This document shows positions 26,510 to 36,194 of a stretch of DNA of 64,000 nucleotides, piece by piece. Within the stretch, counting starts at the first letter, position 1. Every line of letters starts with the position of its first letter. Position numbers and translations under genes: made by a program. This stretch comes from Ktedonobacteria bacterium brp13. GTDB taxonomy: Bacteria; Chloroflexota; Ktedonobacteria; Ktedonobacterales; Ktedonobacteraceae. The notes under the pieces are model-generated. The model worked only from the letters and a program-made list of their open reading frames with translations. It searched no databases and was not told the origin of the DNA. Where the stretch lies: contig AP024096.1 of NCBI GenBank assembly GCA_015099395.1, positions 3,844,001-3,908,000 of the forward strand, in the 5' to 3' direction.

Positions 26510-29500
26510 CTATCTCCTTTGAGAGAGGCGTCCAGGGCGTATGTTACAGGTGAACGCCTTGGCCTCTTCAATACTTACATTGGGTTCAAGGGCCATATGG
26601 GCCAGGTCATTGGCGATACCGCCTGTTACCGGACTCTGGAAGCCCCAGTGGAATGGTAAACCAATCTGGTGTACCGTGCGCCCTTGGACACGCAAAGGCT
26701 GCATACGGCGAGTTACCAGCGCGCGCGCTTCGATTTCGCCGCGTGGCGTAGAGATAATGATCCATTCCCCGTTCTTGACCTTGCGTTCCGCTGCAAGTTC
26801 CTGACTGATCTCGGCAAACATGCTTGGCTGTAACGCGTCCAGCCACGGAAGCCAGCGCGTCATGGTTCCGCTCACATGATGTTCTGTCAGGCGATAGGTC
26901 GTGACCACAAGCGGATAGTTTTCATTGCCTACTGCTGCCAGAACGTTGTTATGACGATTTCTGTTGAGTCGTGCTGCCGGATTGTTCTGCTGTTTATAGA
27001 TGGCATTGTTTACGGGTGACTCGATCGGCTCGTAGTGCGTGGGGAGCGGCCCATCTTTCAATCCCTTCGGCACGAAGAGCCAGGCCCTTCCGTCCGCTTT
27101 CATCATGAACGCATCGCTGCCAGCTATGGCATCCATACCGGTCGCAGCGGGCGCGGGAACATAGTCAGGTGCTTTACTGACCGGGAAGTCCGGCACGTCA
27201 TAACCTGTCCATTTCTTCTGCTCCTCGTCCCACCAGACCCACTTTTTCCGCTCTGACCATGGGCGTCCCTGTAGGTCTGCCGAAGCGCGATTATAGAGAA
27301 TACGCCGGTTCGCGGGCCACGCGAAACCCCAATCCAGGTTTGTTCCGTCATCGGCTATGCGCGAGGCCGCCCGGTTGTTGCCGGGTTCTGGATAGACACC
27401 ACTATAGATCCAGGCACCACAGGCTGTGCTGCCGTCATCCTCCAGATTTGTGAAGGCTTTCACGTGTGGCGCGTCTTCCAGCGTATACGCTTTCCGCTGC
27501 TTGCCCCTGGTCTTGCCGTCGCCGGATGGATAGACATAATAGCCGTTTATTTCCTTGAGCACGAGTAAAGGATCTGGCTCATCCGGAATATGCGCATGCC
27601 TGGATTCTTCACTCTCGTACTCCCAGGTCAACGCCTGTAGCGGGCGATCTTTGGGATCGGTGCTGTCGGCATACAGCGCTTTGAGCCGTCGCCCAAGGTT
27701 GTACACGAACCAGAGATCTGAACGCGCATCCCCAGGTGGATCGATGGCCTGCTCGCGCCACTGCACGAGACGCTGTGTATTCGTGAAACTGCCCGCTTTT
27801 TCCGTCGAGGCTGCCGCCGGGATGAAGAAGACTTCCGTTTTGATCTGACTGGAATCAATCTGCTCGGTTCCCTTGTGCCAGAAGGATGCCGTCTCGGTTT
27901 CATAGAGGTCGGCCACGACCATCCAATCGAGATTTGGAAGCGCCTGGCGCTGTATGCGCGATTGGGTACTACCTGCCGCCGGATTTTGTCCGAAGAGGAA
28001 GTAGCCTTTCACTCCACCTTCCAACATCCTGTAGGTGGTCATCAGGTGCGAATGATCTTCGGTGACCTTGGGCACCCAGCTATAGCCCCAATCATTGTCT
28101 GCAGTCGCGGCTTCACCATACCAGGCTTTGAGGAAACTCGTGATGTACTTGGAGAAATTAGACCACCAGCCGGTCTTTTCTCCATTGTTTTCGATATATT
28201 CCTGCAATGTCTGTTCTGACACAACCTTCTCTGATTGGTTCTGACCTGCCATCGTGAGAGTGCGCTTGCCTCTTTCCGGTGTGTATGGTGCTTTTGGTTG
28301 TGACATATAGCCACCAAGCAAGTCATACAGCGTTGGCACATCTGTCGATCCCTGAATAGAAGCATGACCGCGCAGGGCCAGGACGCCGCCGCCAGGACGA
28401 CCAATATTGCCGAGCAGAAGTTGCATAATAGTGCCCGCGCGAATGATCTGCACACCCTTCGACTGCTGAGTCCAGCCAACCGCGTAGACAAGGGCGGTTG
28501 TGCGTTCTCGTCCAGAGTTCTCCACCAGCGTTTGCGCGACCTGTAGCCAGGTCTCGCGCGCTACGCCGCAGACCTCTTCGACCATTTCGGGTGTATAGCG
28601 CTCGAAGTGGCGGCGCATGATCTGGAAGACGCAGTGCGGATCTTGCAGCGTCGGATCGGTTAGCGACTTGCCTGACTCATCGCGCTGGTAATCCCAGCTA
28701 CTTTGATCGCTGTAAGTACCTGTTTCAGGATTATAGCCGGAGAAGATGCCATCCAACTCTTCCGTATCCTGATAGCCTTCGCGAATGAGCATAGGGGCGT
28801 TCGTATAATTCACCACATAGTCATGGAAATAGGCGTTGTTTTCTAAGAGATAGCGAATAAGCGCACCCAGGAATACAATGTCGCTGCCTGCGCGTATATT
28901 GACATATTTATTTGCCAGCGCCGATGTACGCGAGAAGTGTGGATCAATATGAATGACCTTCGTACCGTTATCTTTCGCTTTGACCACGTTGCGGAAAGCG
29001 ACAGGATGAGCTTCAGCCATATTGCTGCCCATAATGAGAATGCAATCGCTGTTAAGAAGGTCTTTAGGAAATGACGTAGCGCCGCCACGTCCAAGCGATG
29101 TACCCAGACCGGGTACTGTGGAGCTGTGTCATATACGAGCCTGGTTCTCAATCGAGGCAATGCCCAGGCCACCGTTGAAGAGCTTTTTAATCAGGTAGTT
29201 CTCTTCGACATCAAGTGTCGCGCCGCCAAGGGAGGCAATACCCAATGTGTGATTCACTTCTCGCCCGTCAGGGAGTCGTTCGACAAAGGTCTCATCGCGG
29301 GTCTCTTTGACGCGCTGCGCAATGCGGTCCATGGCCCAGTCAAGAGGTTTGACTTCCCAATGGTCGCTGTAAGGCGCGCGGTAGAGCACCTGTGTTACAC
29401 GTCTGGGATTAACCGTATATTGGAAGGTCGCAGAACCTTTCGGACAAAGTGTTCCACCGTTGATGGGGCTATCGGGATTTCCTTCGATATCGATAACTTT

Positions 29501-29698
29501 GCCATCTTTGACGTAGACATTCAAGCCACATCCCACTGCGCAATAGGGACAGACACTTTTGAAGACTTTCGCATCACGTATGCGTGGTGTTTTGTCGCGG
29601 CTTTCGATGCTGAACGGTTGCTGTGTCTTTACACCAAAATCCAGCGCATCCTCAATAGCAGTGCCAAGTGCCTTTGGTAATAGTGGATATTTTTTCAT
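26510..29698 (-). CDS. fdhA: Formate dehydrogenase catalytic subunit, selenocysteine-containing
   Basis: Molybdopterin (bis-MGD) formate dehydrogenase, about 1062 residues when the in-frame TGA at 29129-29131 is read as selenocysteine (about residue 190). Before it: CPYCAVGC and LCPKG, the N-terminal [4Fe-4S] ligands. The TGA sits in NQARI-U-HSSTVPGLG, matching NQARV-U-HGPTVA of FdnG, and continues GRGG, ILIMGSNMAEAHPV, and the C-terminal Mo-pterin binding domain (GLPFHWGF). A SECIS hairpin follows the TGA. No Tat signal was seen (KKYPLLPKALG start), so it may face the cytoplasm. ATG at 29698 is the likelier start; 29767 is upstream in frame, neither with a strong ribosome site. A conventional reading would wrongly split it in two. 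Confidence 0.93.
29100..29131 (-). promoter_or_regulatory. Bacterial SECIS element after the UGA codon
   Basis: Minus strand: TGA, 12 bases, then a perfect six-pair stem GTACCC / GGGTAC enclosing loop GGTCT. In E. coli fdhF the SelB-binding loop is also GGUCU, about 18 bases after the UGA as here. This supports readthrough as selenocysteine. Confidence 0.85.
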
Positions 29699-29772
29699 TT
29701 GATGCTGCTCTTTATCTGGTTCTAGGACATCATTTGTAAGTATTGTCCAATGATGTCGCCTATTCATTAGCT

Positions 29773-29800
29773 ATAAATTATAATTACATATATAATTTAT
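29773..29800. promoter_or_regulatory. AT-rich palindrome upstream of formate dehydrogenase
   Basis: ATAAATTATA and its exact complement TATAATTTAT are separated by eight bases, just upstream of the formate dehydrogenase operon. Candidate operator or promoter core; no regulator was identified. Confidence 0.45.
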
Positions 29801-29910
29801 AATTATGCATGAGTACACACGTATTTTAGCACAAATCTCTACTCGACAGTAGCTTCTAAAATGGAAAAAAGCCAAAAAATCCTAGCCGAGGCACGTGGCT
29901 TGCGCGTTCC

Positions 29911-30335
29911 GGTATTGTCAACTTATTTGTAGAAACGTAGATTATTGCTGAGTTATAAAGAGGAGAGAGACTGAAGACAGTGAAATACTGAGGAGGGTTG
30001 GTTGTTATGCGATGAGTTTTCCTGCGGTTATCTCCTTCCACTCCAGAAATCTGCCCTGTAAAATGGTACGGTATTCCTTGGCGCTCAAACGGTGCCTGCG
30101 CGGCTGGAAATGTTGAGAGAGAGGACCAAAGGCTGAGAGAAAGCGTTGCGCCTGCCTGGCTGATTTGAAGCGCCGCATTTTCTTCTCTCGTAGCCGCGTG
30201 GGTTGGTGGGAATTTTCCGCTCGATTGTGTTCAATCCTTTGTGCTGCCGATGCTCCACGCTTGGCAAGATTTCGCGTTTGGCTGCTCCATAGCTTTTCAG
30301 TTTATCGGTAATGATCACGCGTGGGACATAGTATG
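29911..30335 (-). mobile_element. IS6-family element remnant, one end missing
   Basis: The terminal repeat GGTATTGTCAACTTATTTGT starts at 29911. Reading leftward from about 30335, a transposase fragment gives YVPRVIITDKLKSYGAAKRE, then VEHRQHKGLN, a frameshift and RLSAKEYRTILQGRFLEWKE before a stop. This is the C-terminal half of an IS6-type DDE transposase. The other end is lost near 30335. Two internally deleted relatives with both ends are at 47250 and 56800. Confidence 0.85.
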
Positions 30336-30437
30336 GAGTTCAGTTAAGGCTCGTTAGTTTAAACGTCAATGCATAGAATTTGTAGTAAAATTTCTCTACT
30401 ATCTGTTATACGCAAAAAAGGTCAGGAACATAACCTC

Positions 30438-31265
30438 ATGAAAGTATACGCTATCAGCGATTTACATCTTACTGTTCAAAGCAATCGACTCGCGCTGGCC
30501 GCCTTACCATATTATCTGGAAGATTGGTTGATTGTGGTGGGCGACGTTGGAGAGACTGAAGATCAATTGCACTACGCGCTCTCTATTCTTACAAGGCGTT
30601 TCGCCAAGGTCATTTGGGCACCAGGAAATCATGATCTATGGACGATCCCATCGGGGAATGCATCGAAACTACAAGGGGATGGCAAATATCAACTCCTTGT
30701 CAGTATTTGTCGCTCTTATGGCGTTCTTACCCCTGAAGATCCCTATCCTCTTTGGCCTGGAGCCAGTAAGCCAACGGTGCTAGCTCCATTGTTCCTACTT
30801 TATGATTATAGTTTTCGTCCAACTGATGTTTCTGAAACGCAAGCGGTAGCCTGGGCAGAGGAGACTGGCGTGGTTTGTACAGATGAATTTCTTCTCTATC
30901 CTACACCCTATCCCTCAAGAGCCGCCTGGTGCCATGCTCGTGTCGCGTATACCGAAAAGCGTCTGGCGGTCATTCCTCCATCCCATTCTCTTGTTCTTAT
31001 TAACCATTTTCCGCTCCGGCAGGAATTTGTCCGCCTCAAAAAGATTCCACGCTTTTCCCTTTGGTGTGGAACGACAAAAACAGAAGACTGGCATACCCGC
31101 TTTCCCGTCTCAGTCGTCGTCTATGGACATATCCATTTTCGCTCCACTGACTATCGGGATGGTGTGCGCTTTGAAGAGGTATCCCTGGGCTACCAGCGTG
31201 ACTGGCAGCAGGCCAAAGGGATTGGGGGGTATTTACGCGAGATTCTCCCTGGACCTCAAAGATAG
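30438..31265 (+). CDS. Metallophosphoesterase, PptH-like
   Basis: 275-residue calcineurin-like phosphoesterase. Metal-site motifs are complete: SDLHL (residues 7-11), GDVGE, GNHD, NHFPL and GHIHF. Beyond these, FAKVIWAPGNHDLWT, FLLYDYSF, TDEFLLYPTPYPSR-AWCH, FSLWCGTTKTEDWHTRF and VRFEEVSLGYQRDW closely match, as I recall it, mycobacterial Rv2795c (PptH), which removes 4'-phosphopantetheine from acyl carrier proteins. There it lies beside the phosphopantetheinyl transferase; no transferase is next to it here. ATG at 30438 has AGGA ten bases upstream. The biochemical role is inferred from family. Confidence 0.85.
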   Translation: MKVYAISDLHLTVQSNRLALAALPYYLEDWLIVVGDVGETEDQLHYALSILTRRFAKVIWAPGNHDLWTIPSGNASKLQGDGKYQLLVSICRSYGVLTPEDPYPLWPGASKPTVLAPLFLLYDYSFRPTDVSETQAVAWAEETGVVCTDEFLLYPTPYPSRAAWCHARVAYTEKRLAVIPPSHSLVLINHFPLRQEFVRLKKIPRFSLWCGTTKTEDWHTRFPVSVVVYGHIHFRSTDYRDGVRFEEVSLGYQRDWQQAKGIGGYLREILPGPQR

Positions 31266-31417
31266 CGTATTCATGAGACTGGGAAACCTCTACATATATG
31301 TTGCCATTTTCACCTTTTACCAGCAGGCGTGATCAAGGATGCGCAGAGAAGCTGCTTTCTTCTCTGCGTACCCTTGAAATTTATTCGCATATCCTGCCGC
31401 CCTTACAGGAGGATACG

Positions 31418-31457
31418 ATGCAGAAATTCCATACCTGGCTGACTGCAAATAACCCTC
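31418..31457 (+). pseudogene. 5' fragment of an interrupted gene (KFHxWLT family)
   Basis: A perfect AGGAGG (31407-31412), five-base spacer and ATG open a frame MQKFHTWLTANNPL that is interrupted by the 75-bp element at 31458. A related fragment (KFHAWLTGSDPSSG) at 52137 has no insertion. Product unknown. No other gene was seen in 31266-31799. Confidence 0.5.
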
Positions 31458-31532
31458 TAAGATCTTATTCCGAAACCCAACGCGACTGGCGTCGCTAGTG
31501 CTCTGCACTCAGGTTTTCGGATAAGTAGTAAG
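31458..31532 (+). mobile_element. 75-bp multi-hairpin element, copy 2 (inserted)
   Basis: Bounded by TAAG at 31458-31461 and 31529-31532. Outer arms CTTATTCCGAAA and TTTTCGGATAAG pair with one bulge; inside are GCGAC-tggc-GTCGC and AGTGC-tct-GCACT. The flanks match a sequence at 52137-52200 that lacks the 75 bp, which shows insertion. It encodes no protein, so it would need a transposase supplied in trans. Confidence 0.85.
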
Positions 31533-31688
31533 CGGTCAGTAGCGCGGTCAGGTCTCCCCAAAGAGAACAAGAGAGGGAGTTCTTCTTCCCGGCGGGAACG
31601 ATCTTCATAAGCCGACGTGTCTTGCTGAGCTTTGCCTGCCCTGGACACATTTGAGCACCTAACTGCATAGATGAGTTTACGATTCTAG

Positions 31689-31738
31689 AAAAAAAGAAAG
31701 CACCGCCAACCTGTTGCCTTATGGGCGGTTAGCAGTGC
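31689..31738 (-). terminator. Intrinsic terminator of the GH43/ABC operon
   Basis: On the minus strand GCACTGCTAACC (31727-31738) pairs with GGTTGGCGGTGC (31700-31711), 10 of 12 positions, followed by TTTCTTTTTTTC. It lies about 60 bp after the last gene of the minus operon. Confidence 0.8.
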
Positions 31739-31799
31739 CTTGATCTGTTGCTTGCTTCCTCAGAGAGAAGCAATGCGATCGTTGAGATGTGCCTGTCAG

Positions 31800-33836
31800 T
31801 CAGTCGGTATAGCCGGTTTGCCAGACGCTCATAAATGTGGCGGCGGCATTTCGGGTTGCAATTCCCACTTTATAGCGCGTAGATAACGGAAGTGAGGGCT
31901 TTAATGTCAGCATTTCCGATCCATCCAGGAAGATACGGAGATCCGTATGCCGCTGGTCGGTGCGTAGCGTATGCCAGTCAGTGGGATCAAAGTTCGCGTC
32001 CGCAGGGATGGCTTTCTCCGTGTGCATATTCGCGGTACCTGTGATCTGTAATGTCCAGGTGGCCTGGTTGCGGGTGAGCCCGATGAAGATGTTCTCTGCG
32101 TGCTGCGGCTGGATGACCAGCCCACATGCGGCTTGCCTGGAACTGTTTTCCGCGTCGATAAGTTTGAAGGTTGCGCCATACTCATAATGTTCGTAGGCCG
32201 GTCCCTTAATCAGGATGTGCTCACCCTCACGGGCGCTACTCTGGCGCAAGGTCCCATGGTCGATGTGCCAGTCTTGCAATCCTGTTTCTGACCCATCCTG
32301 CCATCCCATCTGTGCGAGTGAATAGTCCTTGTTCAGGAATTCGTCGCGGAAATGGTCTGTCAGGCTGATCGCGCTGAACTCGGCGCTGCATCCTCTGGTG
32401 AGCAGTGCGAATAATTGTACTGGTTGGTCGATGAGTATTTCTAAGATCTGGATGCCATCAAACTGTACTATGAGCATGGAGCCTGCTACGCTGACAAGCA
32501 GTTGATGCCATGCCATAAGATTGGTGCCAGCCGGCAGGGATTGTGTCTGCTGACGCTGATGTGCTGGTAGTTCCAATTTCAGTTGGAGCTGTTCGGGGAT
32601 GATGGTGAGACTGGCCGCAACTTGTCCCTGATTGTAGAGTGCAATGCCATAATCACCACTGCCACTGATGGCGCGAACGTTTATCTCCAGGACCCATGTT
32701 GGGCTCAATGGTTCTGCATTGCTGAGCTCAGCACTGGTTGCTGCTACGTCTTGTTGGACAACGGCATCCCGCGAGATATTCCAGGCGCCGGACAGTGGTT
32801 GCCAGTGGGGCTGCAATGCGGACTGCTCAAACAGATCGCGCAGACGTGGTTGTGCCGGGGCCGGTTGGGGAGTAGATATGGGCGCAGGCGTCCATAAGTC
32901 CTCGCCGTGCCAGAAGATGCGATCAAGACATGGGCGGCGTGCCTGCATATCCGGCTGCCAGGCATGATACGCGATATACGATTCCACGTTGTTGGGTCCG
33001 GCAACCAGCGAATTATGGCCGGGGCCAATGAGATCTGCATTTCCCTGTACGAGCCGCCGGAGTCCCTGCTTATCGTGCCAGGAGGTATCCTGCAGTCCCG
33101 CTGGCCCCATTGGCATCTCTGATGTTGCATAGTTGGCCGCATAATTATCGCGCATGAAGCAGCCGCCGGAGTACATTTCATAATAGCGCTGGCGATGGCG
33201 AAGGACTGTTGAACCTTCGACCGTATACCAGTCCCGGCCCCCCTTTGATGCGCGCTGTGCTTCAAAAAGCTGCCATGATTGGCTTGGACGCGTTACCTGT
33301 GTCAGTGTGCCCTGAAGGGTAAATGGATCGAGCATACGATCAACCACATTGCCACTGCCAACCAGACCCGTTGAGGGATCGTTAAACTCGATCGTCATAA
33401 AGAGGTACCACTGACCATCCAGATCGCGGAAAACGTGTGGATCAATTGCCCATGGTACAAAGGCGCTCGTGAGATCATGGCCGCTGTCCATGAAAGGTCC
33501 TGTTGGATTATCTGCCACGGCTACGCGAATACCGGCTGCGAACTCCTCAGTATGGACCGCGTAGTAGAGCAAGAACTGCCCATTATATTCGGTGACTTCG
33601 GGTGCCCAGTAGAAAAAATATGGCTCACCAAGCGCGGCCATTGCTTTACCAGCTGGTTGCCATGAGACCATATCTGTGCTGGTGAGAATTGGAAAAACGG
33701 ATGTCTGGGCAGAAGGATGACCATTGTTTTCCGTCGCGTATGCATAATAGTGGCCACGCGACTTTAACACGAATGGATCGGCAAAACCTTCCGGCCAGAA
33801 CGGATTACGAAAAGACGTTGTGCCCTTTGTGTTCAT
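31800..33836 (-). CDS. GH43 glycoside hydrolase with two C-terminal lectin-like modules
   Basis: 678 residues. An N-terminal five-bladed GH43 domain shows the general base Asp in GFADPFVL, YWAPEVTEYNGQFLLYYA, the pKa-modulating Asp in WAIDPHVF and the acid Glu in YTVEGSTVL, with YYEMYSGG and IGPGHNSL. About 300 further residues form two beta-sandwich modules (FEQSALQPHWQPLSGAW and DYSLAQMGWQDGSETG starts), similar to GH43 C-terminal concanavalin-like domains. No signal peptide, so it is probably cytoplasmic and hydrolyses imported arabino- or xylo-oligosaccharides. ATG at 33836 has AGGAG upstream; the frame extends 5' into a fold-back element but that part is not coding. Last gene of the ABC operon. 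Confidence 0.9.
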   Translation of the reverse strand: MNTKGTTSFRNPFWPEGFADPFVLKSRGHYYAYATENNGHPSAQTSVFPILTSTDMVSWQPAGKAMAALGEPYFFYWAPEVTEYNGQFLLYYAVHTEEFAAGIRVAVADNPTGPFMDSGHDLTSAFVPWAIDPHVFRDLDGQWYLFMTIEFNDPSTGLVGSGNVVDRMLDPFTLQGTLTQVTRPSQSWQLFEAQRASKGGRDWYTVEGSTVLRHRQRYYEMYSGGCFMRDNYAANYATSEMPMGPAGLQDTSWHDKQGLRRLVQGNADLIGPGHNSLVAGPNNVESYIAYHAWQPDMQARRPCLDRIFWHGEDLWTPAPISTPQPAPAQPRLRDLFEQSALQPHWQPLSGAWNISRDAVVQQDVAATSAELSNAEPLSPTWVLEINVRAISGSGDYGIALYNQGQVAASLTIIPEQLQLKLELPAHQRQQTQSLPAGTNLMAWHQLLVSVAGSMLIVQFDGIQILEILIDQPVQLFALLTRGCSAEFSAISLTDHFRDEFLNKDYSLAQMGWQDGSETGLQDWHIDHGTLRQSSAREGEHILIKGPAYEHYEYGATFKLIDAENSSRQAACGLVIQPQHAENIFIGLTRNQATWTLQITGTANMHTEKAIPADANFDPTDWHTLRTDQRHTDLRIFLDGSEMLTLKPSLPLSTRYKVGIATRNAAATFMSVWQTGYTD

Positions 33837-33918
33837 AGTACTCCTGAGAAAAGACCTGATCTCTGTAGACAAATAAAAAGAGCAACCAGTATTGTCTACG
33901 TGTTGTATAAGGATGATG

Positions 33919-34113
33919 GTAAATGGCGCGAATGTTCGACGATTTTTGAGGCGAAATGTGGGATTTTGGTGTGAAACATAGGAATCGACCATTCAGAGCC
34001 TGAGCAAGCCGCTTCTGGAGCCGTGTGCTCAGGCAACCAATACCCGATTCCCAACATTCGCGCCAATTTCCTCTGTTTCGCGCCAAAAATCGTCGAACAT
34101 TCGCGCTATTTAC
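33919..34113. mobile_element. 195-bp fold-back element (MITE-like)
   Basis: Near-perfect 38-bp inverted repeats at 33919-33956 and 34076-34113 (GTAAATGGCGCGAATGTTCG at the left end). Nested pairs GGAATCG/CGATTCC and GCCTGAGCA/TGCTCAGGC lie inside, so almost the entire sequence can fold back on itself. It separates the two GH43 genes of the minus operon and encodes no protein. Confidence 0.88.
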
Positions 34114-34180
34114 TAGATGAGTTGGATATGAGTGCGCACTCAAGACAAATGGGGGGCGCACTCATACCTAACTCATAGTA

Positions 34181-35257
34181 TTAGCGAAAAGGATGTTGTT
34201 GATCCTGCGCGGGAATCAATGGCATCGGTTGAGGTCCCGTTGTCGGTCCTTCAATGTGCGGCTTACCGTCCTTCCACGTCACACGGTCCAGCCACATATT
34301 GCGACTATCGCCACGCTGACCACTCCCATCCATATCCCAGGCATGGTAGAGTATCCATGTCTGGTCGCCAAGCTGAAAAACCGTCTGCCCGCCCGGACCA
34401 ATCACAAAGGGTTGTGTTAAGCGACTGGCGAGGATAGGATTCTCAGGTGCCTGTGTGCAGGGACCCATCGGGCTCTGGCAGGTTGCATAGCCGACCGCAT
34501 AAGTCTGATCGGCATAATTATTGGCAGAGAAGAAGAGATAGTACTGGTTGTCGTGCTTGAACATATTTGGCGCTTCAACCACACTGCCCTCCCAGGGCTT
34601 GTCGTTATAGATCAATTGTGTTGGCTTGTCGACCACGCTCAGTCCGTCGGGGGATAGCTCCTGCGCCCAGATAGAGGTTGTCAGGCCACGACTATTACCA
34701 TCATTTTTAAAGTACAGATACAGCTTATCTCCATCACGGAATGGAGTCGCATCAATCGTGCCCCCCAGGTCCGACTGACAGACCAGAGGGCGCGAACGCG
34801 TATCCTTAAACTTCCCATCGGGACTAGAACTGGTTGCCACCCCAATACACTGCACATTCGTCTCTGCATCGCGAGCAGTATAGTACATCACAAACGTATC
34901 ACCAATCTGAATGACATCCGGCGCCCAGACGAAAGATCCACCCAACTGAGCCCATGAGGGGAGCGCGGGCAACGCATCAGAGAGCATCTCCCAGTTTACC
35001 AGATCGGTTGAACGTGCCGCCTGAATATTTTTCCCAGCGGCATTTGTCGCATAAGCATAGAATGTATTCCTCACCCGAATAATGCTAGGATCGGGAAAAT
35101 CACTTTGAAGTACTGGATTCTGAAAAGTTTTCATCGTTGTTCCTGTTGTATGATTGATAGCCGATGGCCCTTGCTGCGCACATCCCGCTGCACAGAACAG
35201 TAGCAGCATCATTGGCAGCATACGACCCACCAGTTGTAAGAGCCGGGTTGTTCCCAT
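34181..35257 (-). CDS. GH43 glycoside hydrolase, lipoprotein
   Basis: 358 residues with a lipoprotein signal (MLPMMLLLFCAAGC, lipobox Cys near residue 26). The single GH43 domain has FPDPSIIRV (base), SFVWAPDVIQIGDTFVMYYTA, TIDATPFRDGDKLYLYF (Asp) and GSVVEAPNMFKH (acid Glu), with a VIGPGGQTVF turn. Likely an exo- or endo-acting arabinofuranosidase, arabinanase or xylosidase anchored outside the membrane. It starts 15 bp after the second permease gene, so it is part of the importer operon and would trim oligosaccharides at the cell surface before uptake. Exact specificity cannot be read. Confidence 0.92.
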   Translation of the reverse strand: MGTTRLLQLVGRMLPMMLLLFCAAGCAQQGPSAINHTTGTTMKTFQNPVLQSDFPDPSIIRVRNTFYAYATNAAGKNIQAARSTDLVNWEMLSDALPALPSWAQLGGSFVWAPDVIQIGDTFVMYYTARDAETNVQCIGVATSSSPDGKFKDTRSRPLVCQSDLGGTIDATPFRDGDKLYLYFKNDGNSRGLTTSIWAQELSPDGLSVVDKPTQLIYNDKPWEGSVVEAPNMFKHDNQYYLFFSANNYADQTYAVGYATCQSPMGPCTQAPENPILASRLTQPFVIGPGGQTVFQLGDQTWILYHAWDMDGSGQRGDSRNMWLDRVTWKDGKPHIEGPTTGPQPMPLIPAQDQQHPFR

Positions 35258-35272
35258 ATGCGTTAACTTAAT

Positions 35273-36169
35273 TTATCCCTTCAAACCAGTGTTGGCCACG
35301 CTTTGAACAATAAAACGCTGCAAGGCGATATAGATAATGAGAACCGGTATCGCCACAATGACCGCACCCGCCATCGTTGGTCCGTAGAGTGTTACATACG
35401 AACTTTGAAGTGTACTCAGGCCGGGAGGAAGCGTCATCAGATTGGGATCTTGCAGAACCAGTAACGGCCAGAGGAAATCATTCCAGCTTGCCAGGAATGT
35501 AATCACCGCTAAAGTTGCCAGCGCGGGCTTCGAGAGTGGTAACACGATCTTGAAGAACGTCTGAAACGTATTCGCCCCATCGATATTCGCCGCCTCTTCT
35601 AATTCTTTGGGCAGCGATTGAAAGAACTGTCTCAAGAAAAAGACCCCGAACACACCAGCCAGACCAGGGAGAATGACCGCTGTATAGGTATTGAGCAGGC
35701 CGAGATTATAGATCGTCAGGAAATTCGGTATCAAGAACATCAATCCTGGCATGAATAATGTCGCCAGCATCACTGCAAAGATTATCTTACGTCCCGGAAA
35801 CTCCATGCGTGCATAAGCATAGGCTGCCAGCGAATCGAGTATCAACGTCAAAATAGTACTGACCGTTGACACGCCCAGACTATTGAGGAACCAGGTCCCA
35901 ATCGGCGTATCTGGACTATCAAACAGCTGTGCATAGTTTTGCCAGGTGAAACGCTTTGGAATCCAGTAGATCTGCTGTAAGAACCATTCTGATTTTGGTT
36001 TGAATGACGTAGAAAGCATCCAGAGCATCGGCAAGATAATAAAGAGTGCCACCAGGACAAGCAGTACATAGGTAATCACATGTTGAAGTACCCTACGATT
36101 ATTACGCCTGCGCTTTGTATTTGCCTCCTGGCGCGCAGCCAGCGTTTGCGACTTCACAGATGTTGCCAT
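35273..36169 (-). CDS. CUT1 sugar ABC transporter permease (MalG-like)
   Basis: 298-residue inner-membrane permease with six hydrophobic segments. The EAA coupling loop reads EEAANIDGANTFQTFFKIVLPL, and ASWNDFLWPLLVL is typical of the MalG/LacG branch. AGGAGG precedes ATG at 36169 by ten bases; a longer in-frame start at 36232 would overlap the preceding permease gene. It pairs with the MalF-like permease. No ATPase gene is in the operon, so a shared MsiK-like ATPase elsewhere is expected. Confidence 0.93.
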   Translation of the reverse strand: MATSVKSQTLAARQEANTKRRRNNRRVLQHVITYVLLVLVALFIILPMLWMLSTSFKPKSEWFLQQIYWIPKRFTWQNYAQLFDSPDTPIGTWFLNSLGVSTVSTILTLILDSLAAYAYARMEFPGRKIIFAVMLATLFMPGLMFLIPNFLTIYNLGLLNTYTAVILPGLAGVFGVFFLRQFFQSLPKELEEAANIDGANTFQTFFKIVLPLSKPALATLAVITFLASWNDFLWPLLVLQDPNLMTLPPGLSTLQSSYVTLYGPTMAGAVIVAIPVLIIYIALQRFIVQSVANTGLKG

Positions 36170-36194
36170 TATGCGTATTCCTCCTTCAATCTTA

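Noticed and set aside
29032..29131. Formate dehydrogenase split into two genes or a nonsense mutation
   Set aside because: The TGA lies exactly at the selenocysteine site, the frame continues without shift, and a SECIS hairpin follows.
29126..29680. Long open frame on the plus strand opposite the formate dehydrogenase gene
   Set aside because: It is antisense to a clear conserved protein, has no ribosome site and no recognisable motifs.
33837..33992. N-terminal extension of the first GH43
   Set aside because: The extra codons run into the 195-bp fold-back element and have no start signal; AGGAG precedes ATG at 33836.
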